Part shown: positions 8,949 to 16,739 of the stretch, piece after piece | Layout of the letters: each line of letters starts with the position of its first letter | How positions within the stretch are numbered: the stretch's first letter is position 1 | From: Hymenobacter monticola | GTDB taxonomy: Bacteria; Bacteroidota; Bacteroidia; Cytophagales; Hymenobacteraceae | Assembly (NCBI RefSeq): GCF_022811645.1 | Contig: NZ_CP094534.1 | Coordinates: 1,984,001 to 2,048,000 of the forward strand | DNA length: 64,000 nt | Reading direction: 5' to 3' | Program-made: the position numbers and the translations under genes | Notes under the pieces: generated by a model | Told to the model about the DNA's origin: nothing | The model's input: only the letters and a program-made list of their open reading frames with translations | Database searches by the model: none

Positions 8949-9110
8949 AAAAATTGTTTGGTTTAAAGTGATTTAAAGTAGTAAGCAGCTATTCTAATCC
9001 TATACTGGTCTCGTTCTCTTTATAAATAACAACGTCTACCCGCCTCCGCCACCCAAGAAACCCCAGCGCCAGCCGCTGCCCGTTGAACCGGCCGCGGGGT
9101 GGTGGAAACG

Positions 9111-10436
9111 CTAGGGCTTGGTGGTGAATTTTACCTCGTAGGTTTTGAGGGGGCGGCCATCGGCGGAGCGGAAGCCGCCGCCGTTGATGACGAAGCCGTA
9201 GGTGTGGCCGGGTTTCAGGGCTACTTTGTAGGTGTAAGATTTCTTGTCGGCGGAGAAGGCGCCGCGCCCCGCCATGGGCCATTGGGCTGCGCCGCCGGGG
9301 CCGTAGTCGGTGCCGGTGAAGCGGGCCATGGGAGCGGAAAAGTCGACGCGGATTTCGGTGGTGGCGGCGTCGAGCAGGCCGTCGGGGCCGGGGGCGGGGG
9401 TGAGGCCGACCACGACGGGGCGGCTGGCTTCGTAGGCTTGCAGCAGCTGGGCTTTGGGGGGCAGGTGGGGGTAGTAGCCCGACCGGCGCAGGAGGGCCTC
9501 CACGGCGTCGGCGTTGGTGTAGTCCAGCTCCAGCAGGTCTTTGACGGCTTGCTTCTTATTGGGGGCGCGCTGGTAGTAGGCTTTGCAGATGGCGTAGCCC
9601 ATGTAGTAGCCCAGGTCGGGCACGTGGGCGGGGTCGTCGGACACCTGGTTGTAGAACCAGTTGCCGAGGTAGGGCGCAAACATGTCGGCCTGGAACTGCG
9701 CTTTGAGGGCGGGCTCGCGCCGGGGGCCCTGGGCCACGTAGGGCAGCTGCGGCAGCCGGCCGGTCACGAGCTCGGCCACGAAGTCGCAGGTGCCTTCGTA
9801 GAGGGCCTGGCCGAGGAGGTTGTTTTCGGGCGGGCCTTTCTCCTGGGTGTGCACGTATTCGTGCACGTTGAGCACCACGAGGTTGTCGAGGGGGTGGCTC
9901 TGGAAATAGCTGGCGCGGGAGGCGCGCACGTTGGCCGGAAACTCGGAAATGTCGGTGGCCGGGTCGCCCACGGCCAGCTCGGTGCCGATGAGCACCAGGC
10001 GGCCCTGGGTGGTGCCGCCCGATTGCAGCGCGCCGATGGTGTAGTAGATGGCGGCCGGGCGCAGGGCGGGGTAGAGGGCGGCGAACTTTTGGAGGTAGGG
10101 CCCAAGGGCCTGGGCCTTGGTTTTGACTTGCAGGGTATTGGGCCGGATGGAGTTCCAGAACCGGGGGTAGCGACGGATGGCGCTCACCCAATCGGCGGGG
10201 GCGTAGCCTTTCACTTCCTGAAAGGCTTTGAGGCCGGGCGTGGCCTTGGCGAGGTAGAGCCGGTTGAGGTAGTGCAGCTGCCGGAGGCTGTCGGTGGTGG
10301 TACGGATGCTGTCGTAGGCCACCCAGAAGTTGTCGAGGTCGGAGAAAAAGACCTGGGGCTTTGGGGCAGGCTGCTGGGCGAAGGCAACAAAGCAGCGGAA
10401 AAAGCTCAGGGGCAGCAGGCAGAAGCGTAGTTTCAT
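9111..10436 (-). CDS. exported DUF2268-like zinc protease with Ig-like tail
   Basis: 441 residues. A signal peptide (MKLRFCLLPLSFFRCFVAFA) precedes a domain typical of the DUF2268 predicted Zn-protease group. HEYVHTQ at about 9843-9863 matches HExxH, and EGTCDFVAE further on can supply the third ligand. From about residue 345 a beta-sandwich Big_5-like domain begins (VVVGLTPAPG...DFSAPM) and runs to the end. It is probably periplasmic or surface-attached. Substrate unknown. A TAAGTTTG box lies 17 bp before the start codon. Confidence 0.75.
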   Translation of the reverse strand: MKLRFCLLPLSFFRCFVAFAQQPAPKPQVFFSDLDNFWVAYDSIRTTTDSLRQLHYLNRLYLAKATPGLKAFQEVKGYAPADWVSAIRRYPRFWNSIRPNTLQVKTKAQALGPYLQKFAALYPALRPAAIYYTIGALQSGGTTQGRLVLIGTELAVGDPATDISEFPANVRASRASYFQSHPLDNLVVLNVHEYVHTQEKGPPENNLLGQALYEGTCDFVAELVTGRLPQLPYVAQGPRREPALKAQFQADMFAPYLGNWFYNQVSDDPAHVPDLGYYMGYAICKAYYQRAPNKKQAVKDLLELDYTNADAVEALLRRSGYYPHLPPKAQLLQAYEASRPVVVGLTPAPGPDGLLDAATTEIRVDFSAPMARFTGTDYGPGGAAQWPMAGRGAFSADKKSYTYKVALKPGHTYGFVINGGGFRSADGRPLKTYEVKFTTKP

Positions 10437-10452
10437 GGCGCAGAGTTTTCGC

Positions 10453-10460
10453 CAAACTTA
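10453..10460 (-). promoter_or_regulatory. -7 box (TAAGTTTG)
   Basis: Exact match to TAnnTTTG on the minus strand, 17 bp upstream of the ATG at 10436. No clear -33 TTG is seen. Confidence 0.5.
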
Positions 10461-10509
10461 AGCCCTCAGATACTTACCCACGGTGTGCCGCTCTGCTGCC
10501 GCCGGGGCC

Positions 10510-12159
10510 TCAACTCACCGACACGGTGGCGGCCGGCAGGTTGATGGTGAACGTGGTGCTCACGTCCGGCTTGGATTTGACGGTGATGTGGCCCTTGTGC
10601 GTCTTCACAATATCCTGGCTGATGAACAGGCCCAGGCCGGTGCCTTTGGAGGTGGGCTTGGTGGTGAAAAAGGGCGAAAACAGCTGCTCTTGCTCGGCGG
10701 CCGAAATGCCCGTGCCGTTATCGCGCACCTGAATTTCGACGCCTTCTTCCTGAAAAACGGTGGCCACGGTGAGCACGGGCCGAAAGTCCGGGTTGCGCAA
10801 GGCCTTCTCGTGCACGGCGTACAGGGCGTTGTTGAGCAGGCTGGACAGAACCGCAGCCATCTCCGTGGGCACCAGCCGGACGGTCACGTTTTCCGGATTC
10901 TCGCCTGGCACCAGTTCCAGCGGCACTTGCCGGTACGCCTCGTCCAGCTCCTGCCGGTACGCTTCCAGCTGCTCCGCGACAAACGCGTTGGGGTCGACTT
11001 CCACGAAATCAGTCGACTTGACTTGCAGCAGCTTGTCCATGCTGCGCACGATGCGCGTGAGGCTGGTGCCGTGCTGCTTGATTTTGCCGATGTTGCTTTC
11101 CACCAGTTCCAGCAGGGGCACCGCTTCGTCCTGCAGGTGCTCATCGGTGGCGTAGGGCGCGGCGGCGAGCAGCTCCTGGCATTCGGCCAGCAGCTCGGTC
11201 GACACGTCCGAGAAATTGTTGACGTAGCTCAGCGGGTTCAGCAAGCGGTCGACCAGGCCCTTGGTGAGCTGGCCGATGGACGCCAGCTTCTCCTGCCGGA
11301 TGAGCTGCTCCTGGGTGTCGCGCAGGTCGGCCAGGGTGCGTTTGAGGCCTTCGAGCAGGTCCTCCGTTTTTCGTTTCTCAACTATTAGTTCGCTGGTGCG
11401 GGCTTCGAGCTGCTGGCGCGTGGTTTCCAGGTCGGTCACCATTTTGTTGAAGGCCGTGCCCAGCTCGCCAATCTCGTCGCGCGAGTTGCTGTCCACGCGC
11501 TGGGTGAGGTCGCCGCGGCCCACTTTGGTGGCGGCGTCGCGCAGCTTGAGCACCGGCACCGAAATGTTTTTGGCCAGCACGAAGCCGATGCCAATGCCAA
11601 TGCTGAACACCACAAAGCTGAAAAACAGCGAGGTGACGCGAATCTGCCGCTTGCTTTGCACGATTTCGCGGGTCGAGAAAGCCAACATGATTTCGCCGCT
11701 CATCATGGGTGTGCGGAAGGCGGTGCGCTTCACCACCGTTGAGTCGTTGGACGTGGCGTTGACGTCGACCTTTTTCGCTTCGGGGTAGGTTTTAAACACC
11801 GTGCGCGTGATGCGGTACCGGGTGTGGGCGGCGTTCCAGGTAGTGTCGGTCTGAAGCAGGCTCACAAACTGCAGCAGCGGGTCTTTCTTCACAAAGTCCA
11901 TGGCCGTTTGCACGCCCTGGAAGTTCTGCTCGGTCATGGCGATTTTCACGCCTAGCGCCACGGTGTTGGCGTGGTTTTGCACGTCCTTGTTGAAGTTGGC
12001 CAGCAGGCTGCGCTCTTGAATAACGGGCAGGTAGAACAGCACAAAGAAGGAAAACAGCAGCACGATGCTCGTCACGGCCAGCCAGATTTTGGTCTTGACC
12101 GTGAGGCGCAAGTGGCTGATGACGCGCAGGATGGACGGGTGACGGAGGCTCTTTGCCAT
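10510..12159 (-). CDS. HAMP sensor kinase-like protein lacking the H-box His
   Basis: 549 residues. One membrane helix lies at about 24-46, a periplasmic domain of about 130 residues follows, then a second helix at about 178-200, a HAMP domain (NISVPVLKLRDAATKVGRGD) and a coiled coil. The dimerisation helix reads LASIGQLTKGLVDRLLNPL, where kinases of this type have AGIAHExxNPL. The His is Asp at residue 304 (codon 11248-11250) and the next Glu is Arg. The ATPase domain keeps N (NALYAV), G1 (DNGTGI), F (FFTTKP) and G2 (GTGLGLFIS) boxes. It therefore cannot autophosphorylate at the usual site and may bind ATP allosterically or work with a partner. It is the last gene of an operon with the porin and binding protein. 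Confidence 0.9.
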   Translation of the reverse strand: MAKSLRHPSILRVISHLRLTVKTKIWLAVTSIVLLFSFFVLFYLPVIQERSLLANFNKDVQNHANTVALGVKIAMTEQNFQGVQTAMDFVKKDPLLQFVSLLQTDTTWNAAHTRYRITRTVFKTYPEAKKVDVNATSNDSTVVKRTAFRTPMMSGEIMLAFSTREIVQSKRQIRVTSLFFSFVVFSIGIGIGFVLAKNISVPVLKLRDAATKVGRGDLTQRVDSNSRDEIGELGTAFNKMVTDLETTRQQLEARTSELIVEKRKTEDLLEGLKRTLADLRDTQEQLIRQEKLASIGQLTKGLVDRLLNPLSYVNNFSDVSTELLAECQELLAAAPYATDEHLQDEAVPLLELVESNIGKIKQHGTSLTRIVRSMDKLLQVKSTDFVEVDPNAFVAEQLEAYRQELDEAYRQVPLELVPGENPENVTVRLVPTEMAAVLSSLLNNALYAVHEKALRNPDFRPVLTVATVFQEEGVEIQVRDNGTGISAAEQEQLFSPFFTTKPTSKGTGLGLFISQDIVKTHKGHITVKSKPDVSTTFTINLPAATVSVS

Positions 12160-12201
12160 ACCAGGCAGGTGCTGACGTAAGCGGATGGAGGCGGGCAGCC
12201 C

Positions 12202-12657
12202 TTACAAGAACTTTTTTCCCTCAACGGTGATGGTTTTGCTGTTGGGCACGGGCTGGTTGACCACGCCGATGGCCCCGGCGGTTTGGGCCACAAACTCGGC
12301 CAGCTCCGCTTCGGAGTTGAAGAAGTTGGGCGCGTCAGCTTTGCCCTGAAACACCAGCGCCAGCCAGTACTTGTTCAGCTCGTTGGCGCTCATGTTGTAG
12401 ATTTTTTTGCTGGTGCTCTGGCCGATGGGTGTGGTGGTTTTCAACAGGGCAATCACCACCTTGCTGCCGTCGGGCCAGCGCAGCTTTTCGCCGCGCATGG
12501 TGGCCCGCAGCTGGGCCAGCTTCATGTCATTGGGCACCCCCTTGCCGTTGCCAATAATGACGAGGTTCTGGTCCTGCGCATGGGCCGGGGTGCGGCCTAC
12601 CACAACGAGGAAAAGCAGGAACAACGTCAGTCGATAAATCCGGGCCATCTGCATCAC
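12202..12657 (-). CDS. short PstS-like periplasmic binding protein
   Basis: 151 residues with a signal peptide ending near AHA. The rest resembles one lobe of a phosphate-type (PBP-like) substrate-binding protein: the segment LVIIGNGKGVPN, a central LRATMRGEKLRWPDG and the C-terminal AGAIGVV are typical. It is about half the length of a full PstS, so ligand binding may be partial or need a partner. Its start lies 3 bp after the porin stop, and the kinase starts about 40 bp after its own stop. This points to one transcript and to a role as the sensor's periplasmic ligand-binding part; that link is inference. Confidence 0.7.
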   Translation of the reverse strand: MMQMARIYRLTLFLLFLVVVGRTPAHAQDQNLVIIGNGKGVPNDMKLAQLRATMRGEKLRWPDGSKVVIALLKTTTPIGQSTSKKIYNMSANELNKYWLALVFQGKADAPNFFNSEAELAEFVAQTAGAIGVVNQPVPNSKTITVEGKKFL

Positions 12658-12660
12658 GAA

Positions 12661-13713
12661 TTAAAAGCCAACGGCAATTTGAAAGGTCACCTTGTCGGCG
12701 GTCGGGTACATGTGGCTTTTGGTGCGCTGGTACTCCAGCTTCAGCACGGCCAGGTAGCTCATTTCGTAGCGCAGGCCCCCCACGAAGGACTGGGTTTTGT
12801 TGTCCATGAAGTACACCTCGCGGTTGTTGGTGTACCGGATGTCGTCGACGCGCACGTAGGGAATGATTTTGTCGGTGACGCGCAGGCCCACGTAGGCGTA
12901 GGTGGCCATGGCCCGCTGCGTGCCCAGGCTGTCGGAGCGGTTATTCACCATGCTGGTTTCGGCCAGCAGCTCAAATTTTTTGGAGAAAACGGAGTCGTTG
13001 TAGGCGATGGAGCCCGTGAGAATATCCTGGTTGACGCGGGTGAGGGCCACCGGCGTCAGGCCGTTGCCGCCGTGGTTGTGGGCGGTGCTGCCCTTCGAGA
13101 TGGCGTCGTGGTAGTACGAGGCGCCCAGGCGCATGCCGTCGCGGGGCTTCACGTGCACGGCCAGCGTGAGCGACTTCACGGGGTTGTTGTCGGCCACGTC
13201 GCCCGAGCCGATGCCGTTGCCCACCATGGCGTCGTAGCCGAAGCGCAGGGCGCCCAGGTTCTGGCCCTGCAGGCTCACGCCGGTGGTGTGGAGCGGGATA
13301 ATGCCCGCGGCAAAGAGCAGCGGCCGGTCGATGGTGGGGAAGAACACCCGGCCGTGGTGGTAGGTGTCGTTCCAGTAGTTGATGGGCGTGTGGTGCTTGC
13401 CCAGCAGCGCGCTGTGGTTGCCAGCGTAGTTATACTTGAGAATGACGCGCTCGATGCTGACGTTGAAATCGGTGGGCGAGTCGGGCGAGAACTTGGCCAC
13501 GGTTTCGCCCAGAAACGACAGGCGCTCGGTTATCGCGGAGGTGATGAACAAGTCCTGCTCGCCGAGACCAAAATTGACTTTGCCGTTCTGGTAATAGGCC
13601 AGCGCATCCACAAAGCCCCGGACTTGGGTGCGTTGGGCCTGGGCGCACGGCACGGCTCCCAGCAGCAGTCCCAGCAGTAGAAATAAGGGTAGAGAGTAGC
13701 GGTTTATTTTCAT
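12661..13713 (-). CDS. outer-membrane porin-like beta-barrel
   Basis: 350 residues from ATG 13713, with a signal peptide cut after AQAQ. The body alternates polar and hydrophobic residues as in a 14-16 strand barrel and ends with a C-terminal Phe (TFQIAVGF), the usual outer-membrane insertion signal. It contains aromatic girdles and loops such as NYWNDTYHHG. It resembles small Bacteroidota porins of the phosphate-selective/OprO-like class, though the solute is not readable. It is the first gene of the porin-binding protein-kinase operon, preceded by a TACCTTTG box at 13837-13844. Confidence 0.75.
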   Translation of the reverse strand: MKINRYSLPLFLLLGLLLGAVPCAQAQRTQVRGFVDALAYYQNGKVNFGLGEQDLFITSAITERLSFLGETVAKFSPDSPTDFNVSIERVILKYNYAGNHSALLGKHHTPINYWNDTYHHGRVFFPTIDRPLLFAAGIIPLHTTGVSLQGQNLGALRFGYDAMVGNGIGSGDVADNNPVKSLTLAVHVKPRDGMRLGASYYHDAISKGSTAHNHGGNGLTPVALTRVNQDILTGSIAYNDSVFSKKFELLAETSMVNNRSDSLGTQRAMATYAYVGLRVTDKIIPYVRVDDIRYTNNREVYFMDNKTQSFVGGLRYEMSYLAVLKLEYQRTKSHMYPTADKVTFQIAVGF

Positions 13714-13836
13714 ACGCGGCGCTTTCAAAGAAGTCGGAACTTGGAGGGGGCGAACTGGCCGCCTTCCCATTTGTAAGAAAGCGCAGCGCTAGTCGCAGCA
13801 ATTCTAAGCTACCAGGGCATTCTGTTGCTAAGGTGC

Positions 13837-13844
13837 CAAAGGTA
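13837..13844 (-). promoter_or_regulatory. -7 box (TACCTTTG) of the porin operon
   Basis: Exact TAnnTTTG match on the minus strand, about 125 bp before the porin ATG, leaving a long 5' leader. Confidence 0.5.
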
Positions 13845-13890
13845 CTGCAAGAAAAAGTTCTTTTAATGCTAAATCAGGTTGAGAACAGAG

Positions 13891-13918
13891 CCGCCCGCCT
13901 CGGGTGGGAGGCGGGCGG
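13891..13918 (-). terminator. GC-rich hairpin after the SnoaL-like gene
   Basis: CCGCCCGCCT and its perfect complement are separated by 8 nt, 21 bp downstream of the SnoaL-like stop (minus strand). No strong T run is seen. Confidence 0.6.
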
Positions 13919-13939
13919 CGGTTGAGGGAGTAGGCGGGG

Positions 13940-14359
13940 CTAGTGGGCGGCCAGTTGGGACATCACATCGGCAAGGGTGGTGAGGCCCCAGTGGCCGATG
14001 AGCTTGCCTTCGCGCAACTGGTAGATGTCGATGACGTCGATGCTGACGGGCTGTTGGGTGGGAGCCAGGCCCAGCAGCTCGCCGGTGTGCAGGCCTTTTA
14101 TGGCTTTGCGGGTAGTCACTTTGTCGCCCTCGGCCACCTGGTCGTGGATTTCGACTTGCAGGTTGCTCAAGGCGGGCTGCAGAATGTGCAGGAAGAAGTA
14201 GTGCATGCCGCCGGGGCCGGCGTCCATGCCGGCGGGGGCGCTGTGGTTGAGGAAGTCGGGGGCCAGCAGCTCGTTCAGGGTGGCGACGTTGCCCTGGGCG
14301 ATGCCTTCGTGGTTGAAGCGGCGGATAATGGCTTTGTTTTCTTCGGGGGTGATGCTCAT
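13940..14359 (-). CDS. SnoaL-like / ester cyclase family protein
   Basis: 139 residues. The sequence starts with the helical N-terminus usual for this NTF2-like fold (EENKAIIRRFNHEG), followed by LLAPDFLNHSAP and the core strands GDKVTTRKAIKGLHTG and VIDIYQLREGKLIGHWG. Family members are small cone-shaped alpha+beta proteins, some with cyclase or isomerase activity and many with none known. No signal peptide, so cytoplasmic. Function cannot be specified. It lies downstream of the AraC regulator on the same strand but separated by a REP-like element. Confidence 0.8.
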   Translation of the reverse strand: MSITPEENKAIIRRFNHEGIAQGNVATLNELLAPDFLNHSAPAGMDAGPGGMHYFFLHILQPALSNLQVEIHDQVAEGDKVTTRKAIKGLHTGELLGLAPTQQPVSIDVIDIYQLREGKLIGHWGLTTLADVMSQLAAH

Positions 14360-14488
14360 GGCAGCAGCTTTTTTAGGGGTGAAAAAGAATGCTGCAAAAT
14401 TGGGCGGTGGGGGAAGGGGCGGGTTAGGGCGTTTCGGTCAAAAGGTGTGGCGGGGCGGTCAATGTAATAGGACGGTCTATTTGGTTAT

Positions 14489-14592
14489 CTGTCATCCTGA
14501 GCGTAGCGAAGGACCTTATCACGCCGGAACGAACTGCAGTTGTTCATTAGGCACAGACGTGGTAAGGTCCTTCGCTGCGCTCAGGATGACAG
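14489..14592. repeat. REP-like inverted repeat, family B, copy 1
   Basis: Two 34-bp arms (14489-14522, 14559-14592) are complementary with two mismatches around a 36-nt centre. The right arm overlaps the last codons of the AraC gene and supplies its TGA stop. A second copy is at 48888-48970. Confidence 0.8.
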
Positions 14593-15462
14593 AGGTGAAA
14601 AAGCCACCAGCCCTTGCTGCTTGAACTCCCGGGGCGAGACGCCGAAGGTTTTTTTGAAAGCTTCGGAGAAGCTGGAGTGGCTTTCGTAGCCCACTTGCTG
14701 GTAGACGTCGCTGGGGGACTGGTGCTGTTGGTGCAGCAGGGCGGCGGCGCGCTGCATGCGCTGCTGCAACAGCCATTTTTGGGGCGGTTGGCCGTAGAGG
14801 GCGGCAAACCGGCGCTGAAACGTGGACACGCTCATGTGGCAGAGGAAGGCCAGCTCCTCCACGGTAATGGGCCGGGTGAGGTGAGTTTCGACTACCTGGC
14901 GCAGGGTGAGCTCAGGCGGGCGGGTGCGCGGGTGACGCAGGAAGGTGTGCAGGCCCTCGGGGGTGGTGTGCAGCAGGTAGAGCAGCAGTTCTTCGAGCTT
15001 AAGCTGGCTGATTTCGGGGCTGAGGGGCGTGGGAGCGGCCAGCAGCAGGCGCAGCGATTCGAGGTAGTTGCGGATGAAGTCGTCTTTGCCGAAGGTGACC
15101 AGGGGCGCGCCGGAAGCCCCGGGGCGCGGCAGGCGGGCGGCGTGGCGCAGGTAGAAGTCGTCGAGCACCTGGTTGCTGAAGTAGAGCAGGATGCTGCGAA
15201 ACTGGCCCTGGTCGGAGAGCAGCTCGCTGGTGAGGATGTTGCCGGCGGCCATGAGCAGGATTTCATCCTGATACACCGTGACGGTGTCGGCGGCCTGGAT
15301 GATGGTTTTGCGGCCGTCGATGAGCAGGTTGAGCATGTTCCAGCTCAGCACAATCTTGTTCTTGACGGTGGGCTGCCGCGACACGTAGCTGCGGATGAGG
15401 ACGCCGGTGGGGGCGGGGCTGCCCGCCGGCAGCAGGTCGTGGGGGATGGTGTAGGTGGTCAT
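14581..15462 (-). CDS. AraC-family transcriptional regulator
   Basis: 293 residues. The N-terminal 170 residues form a cupin-like effector domain. The C-terminal 95 or so residues have the two helix-turn-helix motifs of AraC/XylS proteins: ITVEELAFLCHMSVSTFQRRF and the second one within YQQVGYESHSSFSEAFKKTFGVSP, ending in PREFKQQ. It acts as a DNA-binding regulator in the cytoplasm; target genes are unknown. The final residues and the stop codon are encoded by a REP-like arm, so the natural 3' end has probably been replaced. Confidence 0.9.
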   Translation of the reverse strand: MTTYTIPHDLLPAGSPAPTGVLIRSYVSRQPTVKNKIVLSWNMLNLLIDGRKTIIQAADTVTVYQDEILLMAAGNILTSELLSDQGQFRSILLYFSNQVLDDFYLRHAARLPRPGASGAPLVTFGKDDFIRNYLESLRLLLAAPTPLSPEISQLKLEELLLYLLHTTPEGLHTFLRHPRTRPPELTLRQVVETHLTRPITVEELAFLCHMSVSTFQRRFAALYGQPPQKWLLQQRMQRAAALLHQQHQSPSDVYQQVGYESHSSFSEAFKKTFGVSPREFKQQGLVAFSPLSS

Positions 15463-15551
15463 ACGGGCGCTAAAAGTACCGCAAACGCGGAGCCGGCCGG
15501 TGGTGCCAAACGGAAATTTGAGACGCTGCCTGCTGCCAGCAAACTATGGTT

Positions 15552-16004
15552 TCAGTCGGCCGCGTCCAGTAGCCGGCGGTGGTAATTAATCTGGCCGAGG
15601 TGGTAGGCCAGGTGGGTGGCTAGGTGCACCAGGAAATAGCCGGTAGAGGTTTTGGCTTCCAGTACCTGGATGGGGTATTCAGCCTCCAGCTGGGCATCGG
15701 ACAGGCGCGCCAGCACGGAATCGACCACGCCGATGGTTTCGGCTAGCTTCTGGAGCAGCTCGGCCCGGGGAACGTCGCGCAGGGAAAACTCCAGGTCGCG
15801 GTGCCGCACGTAGCCGGTGTGGCCCAACTCGGCCCCGATGTAGGTGTTGAGGTTGCCCACTAGGTGCAGGCAGAGGTTGCCGGCCGGGTTGCTGATGCCC
15901 GGCGCCGTGCGCCACAGGGTTTCTTCGCGGTGATACGCTTCGATTTCCTGTTTTAGCTTGTTCAGGTCGCGGGCGAAGAGGGTTTGGAGGGTGGCGATGA
16001 GCAT
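15552..16004 (-). CDS. DinB-like family protein
   Basis: 150 residues from ATG 16004; an upstream ATG at 16034 would add 10 residues. Four-helix-bundle pattern with the His residues expected for DinB/DUF1572 metal binding: LCLHLVGNLNTYIG early, and HLATHLAYHLGQINYHRR near the end. The family includes bacillithiol or mycothiol transferases and many unassigned small metalloenzymes. Cytoplasmic. The substrate is unknown. Confidence 0.8.
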   Translation of the reverse strand: MLIATLQTLFARDLNKLKQEIEAYHREETLWRTAPGISNPAGNLCLHLVGNLNTYIGAELGHTGYVRHRDLEFSLRDVPRAELLQKLAETIGVVDSVLARLSDAQLEAEYPIQVLEAKTSTGYFLVHLATHLAYHLGQINYHRRLLDAAD

Positions 16005-16106
16005 AGCGGGCGCGGAGGGGTTAGGGCCATTCAACTGTTGGGCGCGGAAAGCTGTTTAGGAATTGCTTTATAAAGCAATGAATTCGACAACCTTGACAAA
16101 CCGGTA

Positions 16107-16529
16107 ATGAGCATTCCCTTGGTGACTGAGCACGTGTATGAGGCTCCGATTGAAAAAGTTTGGCAGGCCCTGACTGATACTAAGCAGCTACAGCAGTGGT
16201 ATTTTCCGCAAGTGCAGCGCTTTGAGCCGGTGGTTGGGTTCCGGTTTGAGTTTGCCGATGATGGCTCACCCTACGGTAAAGCCTGGGTAGTAACGGACGC
16301 GGTAGCCGGGCGAAAACTGGCGCACACCTGGGCTTATAAGAATTACCCCGGCAGTTCAGAAGTTACCTTTGCCTTAGCCGAGCAAGGCGACAAAACCACG
16401 CTCACGCTCACGCACACCGGCCTGGAAAGCTTCCCGCAGGACCCGCACTTTGCGCGGCGGAGGTTCGAGGACGGCTGGGCCCAGATTCTGGGCAGCAACC
16501 TGAAGGATTACCTGGAAAGGAATGGCTGA
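16107..16529 (+). CDS. SRPBCC / AHSA1-like domain protein
   Basis: 140 residues covering one START-like fold. The opening VTEHVYEAPIEKVWQALTD, the strand GFRFEFADD and the closing helix RFEDGWAQILGSNLKDYL are typical of the Activator of Hsp90 homology 1-like group. Such proteins bind hydrophobic ligands in a cavity; many are stress-linked. No partner regulator (commonly ArsR) is adjacent. Its stop is immediately followed by a fragment of another gene's 3' end. Confidence 0.85.
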   Translation: MSIPLVTEHVYEAPIEKVWQALTDTKQLQQWYFPQVQRFEPVVGFRFEFADDGSPYGKAWVVTDAVAGRKLAHTWAYKNYPGSSEVTFALAEQGDKTTLTLTHTGLESFPQDPHFARRRFEDGWAQILGSNLKDYLERNG

Positions 16530-16531
16530 CG

Positions 16532-16633
16532 CTGTGGAAACGGAGCTACTGGTTGTACGACGGCCATATCCAGGCCCGCAAGGTTCTCAACTCCGGCGGC
16601 GGGAGCGGCAAGGAGAAACCGGCCGCGGCCTAA
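16532..16633 (+). pseudogene. 3'-end fragment of a paralogue of the 7537 gene
   Basis: In frame, 33 codons then TAA. They read like the end of the 7537-8214 product: YDGHIQARKVLNSGGG against YEGYLQARKILNSGGG, with a similar Lys/Pro tail. No upstream part of the gene is left; the AHSA1 gene ends 2 bp before it. Confidence 0.7.
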
Positions 16634-16657
16634 GTTTCGGCCGGGTTGGAAATGAAG

Positions 16658-16688
16658 CCGCCCGCTTCCGGTTGGGGAGCGGGCGAGG
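16658..16688 (+). terminator. duplicated CCGCCCGCT hairpin
   Basis: The stem and the loop CTTCCGGTTGGGGAG are the same as in the terminator at 8239-8270. It now ends the AHSA1 transcript although it came with the gene fragment. Confidence 0.65.
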
Positions 16689-16739
16689 CATGAAATTTGA
16701 GCTACTGCCTAACTGCTCATTCCAGTATTCGGCTTCCCT

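Noticed and set aside
9099..10430. 443-codon plus-strand frame opposite the zinc protease gene
   Set aside because: Gly/Val-rich antisense shadow; the minus strand has signal peptide and HExxH motif.
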